Source: a halophilic archaeon
GTDB taxonomy: Archaea; Halobacteriota; Halobacteria; Halobacteriales; Haladaptataceae
Assembly (NCBI GenBank): GCA_003298465.1
Contig: QNGA01000009.1
Span: 182,910 to 246,909 of the forward strand
Direction of reading: 5' to 3'
Length of the DNA: 64,000 bases
Part shown: positions 41,479-50,142 of the stretch, piece after piece
Layout: the number at the start of each line of letters is the position of its first letter
Position numbering within the stretch: the stretch's first letter is position 1
Position numbers and translations under genes: made by a program
The notes under the pieces: generated by a model
What the model saw: the letters and a program-made list of their open reading frames with translations, nothing else
Told to the model about the DNA's origin: nothing
Database searches by the model: none

Positions 41479-42612
41479 TTACTCGTTCGTGATGACAGCC
41501 ACGAACGTATCGTCGAGACGATCGGTGAGGTTGGCAGTCACGTCCGCTGGCAGGTCATCAACTACGCCAAGAGCGTCATGGAGATGATTATGCAGTGCAT
41601 CGAATGCTGTCGTGTCCTCGGCGTCGGTCTGGTGGAGTTTGTAGTCACCACGACGTAGTTCCGTGACGTAGGTGCGGCCGGCGTGCTTAGCCCGGGCAAT
41701 GTCTTCGAACCAGCGCATGAGGTCATGCTGCCAGTCGTCTCGCAATTCGTCGTCCGAAGCGTCTGTGTCGGCGCTGGCCGGCTTCCAGGCGTCGAAGTCA
41801 GTGATGGTGTCGGCGCGTTCGGCGACGGACTGTGCCGTGTCGAGCTCTGCTTGGAGGCGCGCCTGGAGGTGATTCTCATTGCAGTAGTACGAGTCAGCAG
41901 TCGGTGACGGGTTCTCGTAGAGCTGGTCAGTAACGAGGTTCGTGTACGTTTCGCGAATGTACTCCTCGCCGCGTTCTTGCTCGCTTTCTGCAACGCGATT
42001 GGTGAGATGGAGACAGTAAGTGTCGACGAGGCTGTCGATCGTCTCTCGGGGGACGACGCCGTTCTCGAAGGCTTGTGAGCGCGCGAGGCCAGTAAGGATG
42101 CGAGCGGCGGGGCGATGGCTCGCCTTCAGCGTCTCCTCGCCAACGCGGCTTCGGTGGATTTCAAGATCGTCATTCCAGTAACCGCCGTCCTCGGGGTTTT
42201 TGACGGCGTCCCGGAGCGTCTCCCAGTCAAGCTCTGGACCGGGTTCGGCGAGGTCCTCAGGCGTGACCGTGAGATAGTACGAATCAGGAGCGTACTCAGC
42301 TATCGAGGTGTCTGTTTCGGACTCAAGTTCAAGTTCATCGACGGTGGTTTCATCGTTGACGAGCGCTTGGAGGTCCTCAACGGAGACACGATCCTGCTCG
42401 ATATGGACAGGATCAAGGTCAGCGAACTGCTCGGCGAACGCATCGTCGACGAGGTTGCGAAGAATGGCTCCCTGCGAGCAGTCGCTGAGTGCAGCGAGCG
42501 CTTCAAGCTGAGCGTCGCCGTGGCTGTCGGTCCAGAACGTCTTCTGAACGTTCTTTGGCTGGGGCTCTGACTTGGAGCGCTGTGGCTGGCTGGCTTGGGT
42601 GGTGGTGGCCAT
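41479..42612 (-). CDS. Unknown plasmid/virus-type protein, last gene of six-gene operon
   Basis: 377 residues, acidic, mostly helical. The N-terminus has WTDSHGDAQLEALAALSDCS then QGAILRNLVDDAFAEQF, which could be a small helix-turn-helix or ribbon-type DNA-binding module. Later parts (HRPAARILTGLARSQAFENG; RWFEDIARAKHAGRTYVTEL) are helical. No family recognised. Its ATG directly follows the stop of the preceding gene, so it is translated as part of a tight operon. Confidence 0.6.
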   Translation of the reverse strand: MATTTQASQPQRSKSEPQPKNVQKTFWTDSHGDAQLEALAALSDCSQGAILRNLVDDAFAEQFADLDPVHIEQDRVSVEDLQALVNDETTVDELELESETDTSIAEYAPDSYYLTVTPEDLAEPGPELDWETLRDAVKNPEDGGYWNDDLEIHRSRVGEETLKASHRPAARILTGLARSQAFENGVVPRETIDSLVDTYCLHLTNRVAESEQERGEEYIRETYTNLVTDQLYENPSPTADSYYCNENHLQARLQAELDTAQSVAERADTITDFDAWKPASADTDASDDELRDDWQHDLMRWFEDIARAKHAGRTYVTELRRGDYKLHQTDAEDTTAFDALHNHLHDALGVVDDLPADVTANLTDRLDDTFVAVITNE

Positions 42613-42924
42613 CTATCGCTCACCCCTGGATGGAAGGCCGACGTCGCCGGGCTCGAGTTTCTGGAGTTGCTGGGCGGGCATCGTCAATCCATCTGTGTCA
42701 GGATCGAAGATGTCGTGGCGAATCAGCCACGTTCGCGCGGTCATGGCTGAGATATCGAAGTAGGTGGCCGTCGCGGCGATCGTGCCGACCTGCTCGTAGA
42801 CCTCGTGCAGCTGGTCGGGGTCGCGATACGGCGGCTGATCTTGGTCGTCCGGCGTGGATTCGCCCTGGGACTCACTAGGGTCGCTCTGCCGTGGTTCTTC
42901 TCCGAAAGTGGTGGTGTCACTCAT
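42613..42924 (-). CDS. Small helix-turn-helix protein, operon gene 5
   Basis: 103 residues from ATG 42924. The acidic, Gln/Pro-rich start is followed by DQLHEVYEQVGTIAATATYF then DISAMTARTWLIRHDIFDPD, a homeodomain-like HTH where the recognition helix is MTARTWLIRHDI. The stop (TAG) touches the ATG of the 377-residue protein. Probably a regulator or replication accessory of the plasmid or virus. Confidence 0.55.
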   Translation of the reverse strand: MSDTTTFGEEPRQSDPSESQGESTPDDQDQPPYRDPDQLHEVYEQVGTIAATATYFDISAMTARTWLIRHDIFDPDTDGLTMPAQQLQKLEPGDVGLPSRGER

Positions 42925-43312
42925 TGGCGTAACCCTCCGCTGGTGCAGGGATGGCCTCAGTCGATGGCGTCGAGAGGTGTGGGAGATGGGCAATAGTAGT
43001 GAGCGTGCCGATACACTTCGTGGGCGTATCGCTAGCGGGGTGCTCAGTGACGGTCATCGTTGACGAATCCGAATCAGATGGAATGCAGTGATAGTGGGCG
43101 TGGTGAGTCCGCTGGTGAGCGTTCGTGGTGAGCGGTGATACACTGAAAACGAGGTGTAGCCCTCCAGTAGGAGTGGATACTGTGTCGGTGACGGTGAGGA
43201 TGGTTTGTGGTCGCTTGGTGGTGGTGATGCGAACGCAATCGCCGGACGACAACGCGTCGGCGAGCCCGACGGGGTCACGGGGGTCCAGCGGCTGTGGGAC
43301 GCCACCGGTCAT
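42917..43312 (-). CDS. Unknown protein, operon gene 4
   Basis: 131 residues. The first third has PVGLADALSSGDCVRITTTK then RPQTILTVTDTVSTPTGGLH, a beta-rich pattern; the middle is His/Thr-rich (TNAHQRTHHAHYHC). Overlaps both the preceding gene (ATGA) and the following one. No family recognised. Confidence 0.5.
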   Translation of the reverse strand: MTGGVPQPLDPRDPVGLADALSSGDCVRITTTKRPQTILTVTDTVSTPTGGLHLVFSVSPLTTNAHQRTHHAHYHCIPSDSDSSTMTVTEHPASDTPTKCIGTLTTIAHLPHLSTPSTEAIPAPAEGYANE

Positions 43313-43647
43313 TCGTGGTCACCGCCGTCGGGAATGGTAACGGTCTGGATGGTGGCGTGGGTGCACTGCCAGGCGTACTCGCCGTCGGGTCGGCATTCGT
43401 ACCGGGCGAGATGGGTTTGGGTGTGGTCGTACTCGTCGTAGTAGGTGTATTCGAGCCGGTAGCAGTCGTGGCACGGCGTCGCGAAATACAGGACGTGTTC
43501 GCCGGGTTCAGGGCCGCGCAGCGTGAGTTCCGGCTCGCGGTGGGTGTGCTGGTAGACCACGCCGGTGAGAGTGCGATGCTTGGTTTCGACTTGGACAGGG
43601 TCGGTCTGAGTCAAAGATCGGATTACACCGTCATCCTCGCGCGTCAC
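43309..43647 (-). CDS. Unknown protein, operon gene 3
   Basis: 112 residues starting at GTG 43647, preceded by an excellent Shine-Dalgarno (GGAGGTGA). Beta-rich, with LRGPEPGEHVLYFATPCHDC then YRLEYTYYDEYDHTQTH and HATIQTVTIPDGG. The same layout (short barrel with Cys and Tyr) recurs in operon gene 4, so the two may be distant relatives. ATGA overlap with gene 4. Confidence 0.5.
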   Translation of the reverse strand: MTREDDGVIRSLTQTDPVQVETKHRTLTGVVYQHTHREPELTLRGPEPGEHVLYFATPCHDCYRLEYTYYDEYDHTQTHLARYECRPDGEYAWQCTHATIQTVTIPDGGDHE

Positions 43648-43739
43648 TGTTGCTCACCTCCCCCATCGTGGCGTAGTGGGTGGTTGGGTGGTGTGGCAGG
43701 CGCTGTCGCTATCGGGTGGGGGCGGACGCGTGTGGGCAT
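43644..43739 (-). CDS. 31-residue Pro-rich peptide, operon gene 2
   Basis: MPTRVRPHPIATAPATPPNH then PLRHDGGGEQQ. Its ATG lies right after the stop of gene 1 (TGAATG) and its stop overlaps the GTG of gene 3 (GTGA), so it fills the only gap in the operon exactly. The Shine-Dalgarno of gene 3 lies inside it. Probably a coupling peptide. Confidence 0.45.
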   Translation of the reverse strand: MPTRVRPHPIATAPATPPNHPLRHDGGGEQQ

Positions 43740-44261
43740 TCAGGCACGCACCTCGCTCGTGTGGTCGCTCGCGGTGGTGTCGTCGTGGGTGGCGGTGTCA
43801 ATCCCGTGGCGGGCTTCGAGGATGTGTTGGTAGTGCCTGCGGGTCTCCGGGGCCGATTCACCCGGTGGGGTGGAGGGGAGCGTGGTGTTGCCTGTCTTCG
43901 TCGTCGTGACCGAACTATAGAGAGTGGTGTCGTCGGGAATGTGGAAGCCGTCCTCGTCGTAGTCGATGCGAAGCCGGCGTTTGAAAAACCGCCGGCAGTC
44001 CCCGGTGGCGTAGATGCAGTACAGGTAAGGCTGTTCGTTGCTCGTCTTCTCGTGAGTCTGCCAGCCCACGCGGAGCTCGACGAGATAGGCTCGTGTGATC
44101 TCGTCGTCGGGCGTATCGTCCGGGACAGGTTGGGCGGCGTCCTCGCTGATTGTTTCGTCGGTCGGCTCGAGGCGTTCGACTGGTTCGAAAACAGTCTCGC
44201 CGAGTGTGGCCTTTACCGAGAGCGCGCCGCCGTTCGGTTGCTCGTCGAACGACGCCATCAA
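43740..44261 (-). CDS. Unknown protein, operon gene 1
   Basis: 173 residues. The middle has RAYLVELRVGWQTHEKTSNE then QPYLYCIYATGDCRRFFKRR, a beta-rich domain with two Cys, followed by LRIDYDEDGFHIPDDTTLYS. The C-terminus (APETRRHYQHILEARHGIDT) is helical. It heads the operon; the leader upstream has competing RNA helices. No family recognised. The whole operon is GC-rich and uniform, unlike its flanks. Confidence 0.5.
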   Translation of the reverse strand: MMASFDEQPNGGALSVKATLGETVFEPVERLEPTDETISEDAAQPVPDDTPDDEITRAYLVELRVGWQTHEKTSNEQPYLYCIYATGDCRRFFKRRLRIDYDEDGFHIPDDTTLYSSVTTTKTGNTTLPSTPPGESAPETRRHYQHILEARHGIDTATHDDTTASDHTSEVRA

Positions 44262-44329
44262 TCGCGTCCTCCCGTCGAGGTTGGTTGGTAGTCGATGCGC
44301 TTTTCACTCGTACACGTGATTGCACTCAT

Positions 44330-44351
44330 GCTTCGGATGGTATCCCGAAGC
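44330..44351 (-). promoter_or_regulatory. Leader hairpin A
   Basis: GCTTCGG (44330-44336) pairs with CCGAAGC (44345-44351) over an 8-base loop. It shares bases 44347-44351 with the outer stem of the junction described next, so the two cannot form together. Confidence 0.55.
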
Positions 44352-44403
44352 GCAGGCGGCGTCTCCAGCGCCGTCTGGTTTCTCCACCAGAATCCTGCGC
44401 TTC
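44347..44403 (-). promoter_or_regulatory. Leader three-way junction
   Basis: A 10-bp outer stem, GAAGCGCAGG (44347-44356) with CCTGCGCTTC (44394-44403), encloses two hairpins: CGGCG/CGCCG (44357-44361 / 44369-44373) and CTGGT/ACCAG (44375-44379 / 44386-44390). It lies between operon gene 1 and its likely promoter and is mutually exclusive with hairpins A and C. May be a riboswitch or attenuator-like element; a DNA-level role (binding site, plasmid replication) is also possible. Confidence 0.5.
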
Positions 44404-44422
44404 TATCCTATGATAGAAGCGC
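44397..44422 (-). promoter_or_regulatory. Leader hairpin C
   Basis: GCGCTTCTATC (44397-44407) and GATAGAAGCGC (44412-44422), a perfect 11-bp stem with a 4-base loop. Uses the same GCGCTTC bases (44397-44403) as the junction. On the minus strand it would be transcribed first. A TATA-like TATAA at 44457-44461 or AAGTATTAAG at 44428-44438 could drive the transcript. Confidence 0.55.
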
Positions 44423-44523
44423 ACGAAACTTAATACTTAGGGTCTAGGGGTTGGGGTATAACCGCTAAGTGCCAAGGCATAATGCATTAAGGCACGAGTA
44501 CAATAATATCCAACTCAGAAGAA

Positions 44524-44736
44524 ATGCTCGATGAAGATGATATTACCCCAGCGGATGAAATGCTACTGGACCTACTCCATGAAGGACGTGTGACGGCGCC
44601 TTATGCCGCAAATGAAACCGGTTATAGTCTCCAATATGTCCGAGACCGGCTTGGGCGACTTGTAGAGCATGGAAATGCACAGAAAATCTACGAAGGGCTA
44701 TACGAGTTGGCCGAAGATCCTCGTACAGATGAATAG
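44524..44736 (+). CDS. Small winged-helix protein
   Basis: 70 residues. DDITPADEMLLDLLHEGRVT then APYAANETGYSLQYVRDRLG and RLVEHGNAQKIYEGLYELA, a complete winged helix. Divergent from the six-gene operon with the structured region between. A natural candidate for operon regulator. This single-wing design is frequent in haloarchaeal viruses and plasmids. Confidence 0.7.
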   Translation: MLDEDDITPADEMLLDLLHEGRVTAPYAANETGYSLQYVRDRLGRLVEHGNAQKIYEGLYELAEDPRTDE

Positions 44737-45106
44737 TCCTTAGAACAGCTACATTTGGAGAACTTACTTTTCAAAAGCTGTAATTCGCTACCAAAATATT
44801 CTATGTTCATTACTCTTTGACGGACACGAAGTTCGTTGTTATGCTTGTTCCTGTATGAAGAGGAAATTTACACCGAATGGCGTTGGAGTGGAGTGGAACC
44901 CTGACCTGCCTGAGTGTATAGAGAATGAAAATCTTCCTACTCTCTTTCTGGCCCCAGCCGACACCGAGTGATGCTACTTGCCGTCTGGGCGAAGCAATAA
45001 TGAGTGGCATATCTCAGTGTCGGTGAACTGTTCGTAGAGCGTCTACAGATGGTCGTCGCCTCTCGGACCGTATGCTAGTGGAAACATTTGAAAATTATTA
45101 AATGCT
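44737..45106. other. Intergenic, possible tiny ORF
   Basis: Mostly unassigned. A plus-strand frame at 44855-44971 gives 38 residues (MKRKFTPNGVGVEWNPDLPE ... FLAPADTE); composition is protein-like but there is no clear RBS. AT-rich right end. Confidence 0.3.
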
Positions 45107-46906
45107 CTAATTTATTAATTTGTTAATGAAATCTTGGTATTTAGGTGGTAGATTGGTAGGTGATTGCTTATCAGCGATATAGCGAGTTAAGTGCTTCTGA
45201 GAGACGTTGAACTCGTCTGATACAAATGACAGTATTATCTTCCCATTGAGGCTTCCAAAATTTTCCTCATTTATAGCCCGATCAAGACGTTCTTGAGATT
45301 CCGAAATTATTCGGCCTATCCGATCCTTCTTAGTATTTGTAGTAGTCTCCATTCGATCTCTTATCCGATCCTCGGTCAATTCTTCCATGCCCGTCACATC
45401 GATATGAATACTGAGCCTATCTCCTATCCGCTTTTGTAACTCTCGGCTTTTGAATCGGTCACTACGAATTATCTCATTAATAATATTGCTCATATCTGAA
45501 GCTGAACGGAGATTATGGGATCTGATCTCTGTCTCGTCAGCCAGGGTATCAATAGCTGAGTATATTAGCGAAGGATCTAAAAGAAGATTCTCAACGCAAG
45601 TGACTGGAAGTATGAAAACCCTGTCTTCAATATTACTGTCTAAATTCCACTCACGATCTCTATCCACTATTGCATGGACCTCTACTCCCATAGTAGAAAG
45701 TTTTGGCAAGAGTTCGTTGAATGCTTTATTAACTCCTTGAACGCTAGATTTACTACCCATCGGTATTATTTCAAGATTTGCATCTAGATCCCTATGTATT
45801 TTTCTAAGGATTTTCTTGTCGGATCTCCCTTCAACCAGAAGTAGAGGTTTCCCGGTTGAAAGAGCGGCAAAGCCAAGATCACCTGATATTGTCTCTATCA
45901 AGTCTCTATCTAAATCGTCTGCTGAAATCAGCTGATTAGATTTTTCATCCGGTATATCATCATAATAATGCAAAAAGAACAATTCTTCTTCAGGTGTGTT
46001 TTCAAGTATCATCTGAGAATGAGTGCACATCATAAGTTGCACATCCCATGATTTCGACTCATTAATTTCCTTGATCTCTCGTCGACAATAGGAGAAAAAA
46101 TGCTCCTGTAATGAGGGATGGAGATATGCTTCTGGACTATCAATAAGAAGAACCAAGTCTTCTTGGGATACGGTTTGGTTCCTAGCCTCTGCCAATTCTG
46201 ATTCTAATTTCTTATCGATAAACGGGAATGCTAAAGCAACTGTATCCCTTTCGCCAGAGCTCAAATTATCGAATTCAATACGTTCTCCATTTCGGTTCTC
46301 AAAGTAAATTAGGTAGGTTTGGTCTTCTTTTTGTATTTCATCAAAAGTTACTCCAGGTAATAAGTCATCTACTGCTGTAGAAAGTTGCTCTGTGATGTCT
46401 GGTACATTTTCACTAACTACTTTTCCCTCCCTATCTAAGATATTTGTCACTAGTCTCTCTCGCTCTGATTTCAGCTCGGCTAGTCGCTTTTTAATCTCAT
46501 AGTATGGTGCAAAATCTGCTTCTCGACTGGATCTCTCGATATTTGACTGAGGTGCATTCAAGAAATTTGGTAGTGAATTAGAGGTGAAGTGGTTTTCTGA
46601 TAGAGTATATTGTGTACTGAGCGCCTCATTAAACGTTCTACTGGATGATTGCATTATAATACTATCATCTATCTCTGCAGATGTGGGAGCACGATGAGGC
46701 GATAGATAGACTGGTTTTCCGCTTCCTTCTATTTCTTCTCCTCTACGGCTATGATTGTTACTGTCCATACATTCAGCGATAAATTCAAAAGTAGTGGATT
46801 TTCCCACACCATTGGGTCCTGCTACAATCATGATAGATGGTACATTATCGCAAAAAGCGGTATCAATGGGGCCCTCATCTTCCACACGGAAACTATCCAA
46901 TGACAT
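45107..46906 (-). CDS. AAA ATPase with TOPRIM domain (OLD-like), probable defence protein
   Basis: 599 residues from the Met at 46906. Walker A is IMIVAGPNGVGKSTTFEFIA; the ABC-type signature FDNLSSGERDTVALAF and Walker B LVLLIDSPEAYLHPSLQEHF follow after a helical insertion. A TOPRIM segment has LLLVEGRSDKKILRKIHRDL (Glu) and HAIVDRDREWN (DxD). OLD-family nucleases with this order act against phage in bacteria. The gene is clearly richer in A/T than its neighbours and codon use differs, suggesting recent arrival. No partner helicase adjoins. Confidence 0.8.
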   Translation of the reverse strand: MSLDSFRVEDEGPIDTAFCDNVPSIMIVAGPNGVGKSTTFEFIAECMDSNNHSRRGEEIEGSGKPVYLSPHRAPTSAEIDDSIIMQSSSRTFNEALSTQYTLSENHFTSNSLPNFLNAPQSNIERSSREADFAPYYEIKKRLAELKSERERLVTNILDREGKVVSENVPDITEQLSTAVDDLLPGVTFDEIQKEDQTYLIYFENRNGERIEFDNLSSGERDTVALAFPFIDKKLESELAEARNQTVSQEDLVLLIDSPEAYLHPSLQEHFFSYCRREIKEINESKSWDVQLMMCTHSQMILENTPEEELFFLHYYDDIPDEKSNQLISADDLDRDLIETISGDLGFAALSTGKPLLLVEGRSDKKILRKIHRDLDANLEIIPMGSKSSVQGVNKAFNELLPKLSTMGVEVHAIVDRDREWNLDSNIEDRVFILPVTCVENLLLDPSLIYSAIDTLADETEIRSHNLRSASDMSNIINEIIRSDRFKSRELQKRIGDRLSIHIDVTGMEELTEDRIRDRMETTTNTKKDRIGRIISESQERLDRAINEENFGSLNGKIILSFVSDEFNVSQKHLTRYIADKQSPTNLPPKYQDFINKLIN

Positions 46907-47403
46907 GTGAGAAAATAAATAGTGGAAGTACTTCAAACCTTGCCGTGTTTTTTATTAAACTCAACGTGATAACGGTCGTATGCACCTTCCAGAGCACCGT
47001 AAGATTATCTTGCTCGACCGCAGTGTTCTCGAATAAGGCGACGAGATCTACTTCGACCCTGACTAAGCGCTAGCCGATGCGGACCAAGAGTGGTTTGAAG
47101 AGGATGAGTTCTAGTCGGCGACCGTCACCGGCGACACCGGACGGAGTGACAATGTCCGCCAGAATCACGATGGTGGCGTACACTCGTTCACCGGCCTAAC
47201 GTAAGAACTACTCTATGAGCTCGTTGGCCGTGACCGCAGCTATTCGCTTAACGGATACAACTACTGGTGTCATCCAGAATTCAATGACCGAACGATGAGC
47301 GACCTCCCAAACAGCGAAACAAGTGATGACGAATGAGAAACCAGTACTGAACCCGAATCAAAAGTAGAACCAGCGATCAATAGCTAGTCATCCCATAGAG
47401 GAC

Positions 47404-47643
47404 GTGCCGCAGCCGGCGAGCGATTCCTATCGAGAGGGGGACAACGCACGAGTCTGCCCCTCTGAGTCTGACCTCGATTGTGAACACCATGGGAAACAGG
47501 GGAGTATCAGCGACATCATGCAGGATAGTCTCGGTTCAGAGACCGGACACGAGCTCGACTCCTACAGCTACCGAATCGAAACCGATGGCAACGAAATTGA
47601 CGTCTGGTTCCGCCGTTGCGATCTTGTGCCGGGATCGACGTAG
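47404..47643 (+). CDS. Small acidic protein, unknown
   Basis: 79 residues beginning at a GTG, or 42 from the Met at 47518. Its end, YSYRIETDGNEIDVWFRRCD then LVPGST, is strand-like and could be a small domain. Codon bias is moderate. No family recognised; may be a remnant. Confidence 0.35.
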   Translation: MPQPASDSYREGDNARVCPSESDLDCEHHGKQGSISDIMQDSLGSETGHELDSYSYRIETDGNEIDVWFRRCDLVPGST

Positions 47644-47889
47644 ATTCGAGAAACCACTCTGCTGCGCTCGTCTATATTGCTGAGAAGAGTTGGTTATAAC
47701 ATTGTAATAATGGGGGTCGACGGGGACGACCCCTCCCTTTCGCAGAAAAGACGCACTCCACAGTATTCCTCCGAGTATTACCACCGTGGTTCACCGTCAA
47801 TGCGGTATGTATCTTGTGCGGTGGCGTCGCCGCAGACGGGGGTTCGGGGACCCCCGTGATTACACTGTTGTAACGCCCCTCAGCCGTGG

Positions 47890-48330
47890 TTAGTTCCCTC
47901 TCGTGTTGGCGTCGTGTGCTCGTATCCAGCCGGCGAAATCGGGATCAGCGAACGAGATCTCGATATGCCGGCCACCGACACCTAATGCGTCGTCCGCCGA
48001 CACCGTCCGACTCTCCCTGTAATCCACGCCGGGAACACGCTCGGCCAGTTCCGCCATGACGCGATAGCCGTCATTCTTGTCCGCACAGCCGTCGTGGGTG
48101 GCGACCGTCCAATAGTCCAGCCGCGCAATCCATCGCGTTGTTCGCCTCCGAAATCTCCTTCTCGGCTTCCAGCACGTCGAGAGACGTCTCCTCAACCTGA
48201 TCGGACTCGGCGCGCTGCTCGCGGACGTTCAAAAGTTCCGTGTTCTGCCCCGAGTGCTTGACCGTCTCGAAGCGCTGGCGGCCTGCGTTCGCTGCTTCTG
48301 CCGAAAGATTCGGCGACGCATCATCGACCC
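47890..48330 (-). pseudogene. Frameshifted gene, unknown family
   Basis: Two adjoining minus-strand frames form one protein. The first (from about 48330) reads RQRFETVKHSGQNTELLNVR then VEETSLDVLEAEKEISEANN. Near 48125 the sense passes to the other frame: WIARLDYWTVATHDGCADKN then YRVMAELAERVPGVDYRESR and IEISFADPDFAGWIRAHDAN. One indel near 48120-48130 would restore it. Function unknown. Confidence 0.45.
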
Positions 48331-48510
48331 CCTCGGTACTATCGTAGTCTCGGACGAGATTGTCGATCCTACATTTATGCCGATAACCCAGCCCTACTTT
48401 GGTTGGGTTTTGGTCTTGTTGTCGGTCTCCAGTTCTGATCGATATCGGGGGTACGTTTCTTGGTCTAAATGGGGAAATCCACTTAACATTCCTCCGAATC
48501 ATGTACTCCT

Positions 48511-49800
48511 ATGGACAGGCGGTTCTACGACGCTTATCAGCGACTCCATGAAGATCCGATGAGTGGCGAAGTTCGTGTCCGGCTGGGCCAAAAATCCCTG
48601 TTCAAACAGGATCTCCATGAGGCCGTCCGGAATTTTGGGATAGACAAAGACCAGTACAAAATTTCGGATAACGGATTAGCCAGAGTATTTCATAACGTTC
48701 TGTTGGAAATTGCCGAAATCTACGGGACAACTCTCTCCGAGGATGAACTGAACAAACAGTTTCGGAGTAAGAAGGGCGATCGGTTCTCGAACTGGTTGGG
48801 GAAGGCACCAGACACATACACTCTTGTTTTTACCATAAAGATACGAGATCATCATTTCCCCGATCAGATCAAACTTTATGAGTCAAAAGCAGAGCAGATC
48901 GACGATAGCCGATGGGACGATTTTCTCTCAGCAGCCAAAACAGCAGCCGATTCGAACTTTGGTTCCTTTCTCGACGAACTCCCGAACGACTATTCTGATG
49001 ACCCACTGAAACGACGTGAGTGGACCTATCTCAAGGTCGATATTGAAGCCAGAGACGAGTTTTATGCGGTATCCAGAGTTATCGAACTCGTCGAATTACG
49101 GTTTGCTGAGATAAACTTCTTCGACCAACTGTGGGTTGCAGGAATGCCGCAACCTGCTGGTTCAGACCGCCCTTCATATGAGAAGTGGTCCAGGCTCCAA
49201 GAGCCGCCGTTTTACATTGTATTCCGAGACGGAGACTTTGTCACGTATCAGCCAATGGACTTTGATTATCGGCGCTCGATAGGCAGGTTGCACTTCAGTC
49301 AGGCAGATGTAGATGGAATTAGTGATATACCGACGTTCGATTACAACGCTGATAATGGAACGTCTGAGGAACACCTCGTCAATGCGCTCCTTGCATATCA
49401 GGACGGCATAACCGAACGATCCGTCCGGCAATCGTTTTTCAGCTTTTGGAGAGGGATTGAAATATTATCAAAAACAAGTAATTTCGGAAAAATGGTAGAT
49501 CGTGGGAACTTCACTATTTCGTATCACTATGATGGTGATAATTCACTCCGTCACGAATTGAAGGAGGCTATTGATGAAATTGTAGACACTCGTCATGAAC
49601 TCGTGCATGAAGGGCTAAAAACCGAAGTTTACCCGGAACACCGGAACGGAGCTAAGTTATTGCTGGACGGCTTGTTACTCCTCTATGTCGACAAACATGA
49701 TGACTGGAACCTTGACGATATGGCTTCTTTCCTAAAACACGGCGTTGAGTATCAAGATAAGATTCAATTCATTACTACGCTGTTAGAAGATCTTTCTTAG
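48511..49800 (+). CDS. HEPN (Apea-like) protein, possible RNase of a defence system
   Basis: 429 residues. The last 150 residues fit the Apea-like HEPN fold: SVRQSFFSFWRGIEILSKTS then the R-x4-H motif in DEIVDTRHELVHEGLKTEV. The first 280 residues (for example FVTYQPMDFDYRRSIGRLHF) have no recognised domain and may sense a trigger. R-x4-H HEPN proteins are usually RNA-cleaving effectors. AT-richer than average and near the AAA-TOPRIM gene. Defence role is inferred. Confidence 0.6.
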   Translation: MDRRFYDAYQRLHEDPMSGEVRVRLGQKSLFKQDLHEAVRNFGIDKDQYKISDNGLARVFHNVLLEIAEIYGTTLSEDELNKQFRSKKGDRFSNWLGKAPDTYTLVFTIKIRDHHFPDQIKLYESKAEQIDDSRWDDFLSAAKTAADSNFGSFLDELPNDYSDDPLKRREWTYLKVDIEARDEFYAVSRVIELVELRFAEINFFDQLWVAGMPQPAGSDRPSYEKWSRLQEPPFYIVFRDGDFVTYQPMDFDYRRSIGRLHFSQADVDGISDIPTFDYNADNGTSEEHLVNALLAYQDGITERSVRQSFFSFWRGIEILSKTSNFGKMVDRGNFTISYHYDGDNSLRHELKEAIDEIVDTRHELVHEGLKTEVYPEHRNGAKLLLDGLLLLYVDKHDDWNLDDMASFLKHGVEYQDKIQFITTLLEDLS

Positions 49801-49831
49801 TCATAAGTATTCAGCCTTCAAGAAGTGAAAT

Positions 49832-49960
49832 TTACTTAGCATCTTCGTCTATTGCCTCAACAGGCGGCTGATTCTCCAAGACCTGACGATTCTTGTGATG
49901 ATTGTAGTAGCCGGTATAGGCGGTCAGCCAGCGCTCCGCTCCGTTCAGTTCAATCTCAAT
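49832..49960 (-). pseudogene. rve-type transposase, C-terminal fragment
   Basis: EIELNGAERWLTAYTGYYNH then HKNRQVLENQPPVEAIDEDA K* has the ending typical of integrase-core transposases (W-x4-Y-x2-YYN...P). Only about 42 residues remain and the frame is closed upstream by TAG. Confidence 0.6.
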
Positions 49961-50142
49961 CTAGCAGTGTCCTTATAGTGGAATTACTCCAAATCTAGAC
50001 CGTTGGATTTCTCCCTACGCTCGTGGAAGAATGCGACCATCGCATTCACCACTATTTATCTACTATCTAAGCCAAAACGATCCTAATCGTTTCAATAAGC
50101 TATCTCCTAAAAGTTTAATACAAGTGAATTCCAAGTACGACT

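Larger units (their letters stand above)
46937..48510. other. Region of gene fragments
   Basis: Contains scraps only. A frame near 47215-47334 reads YELVGRDRSYSLNGYNYWCH then PEFNDRTMSDLPNSETSDDE* on the plus strand but has no start. A hairpin GGGGGT-N6-ACCCCC occurs at about 47837-47854. Other pieces are listed separately. Confidence 0.35.

Noticed and set aside
43294..44291. Plus-strand frames opposite the six-gene operon
   Set aside because: Codon structure, overlaps and Shine-Dalgarno sites support the minus strand; these frames are GC-rich shadows.
44347..44403. Cloverleaf-like junction considered as a tRNA
   Set aside because: No T-loop or anticodon arm sequence, wrong arm lengths and no CCA-end geometry.
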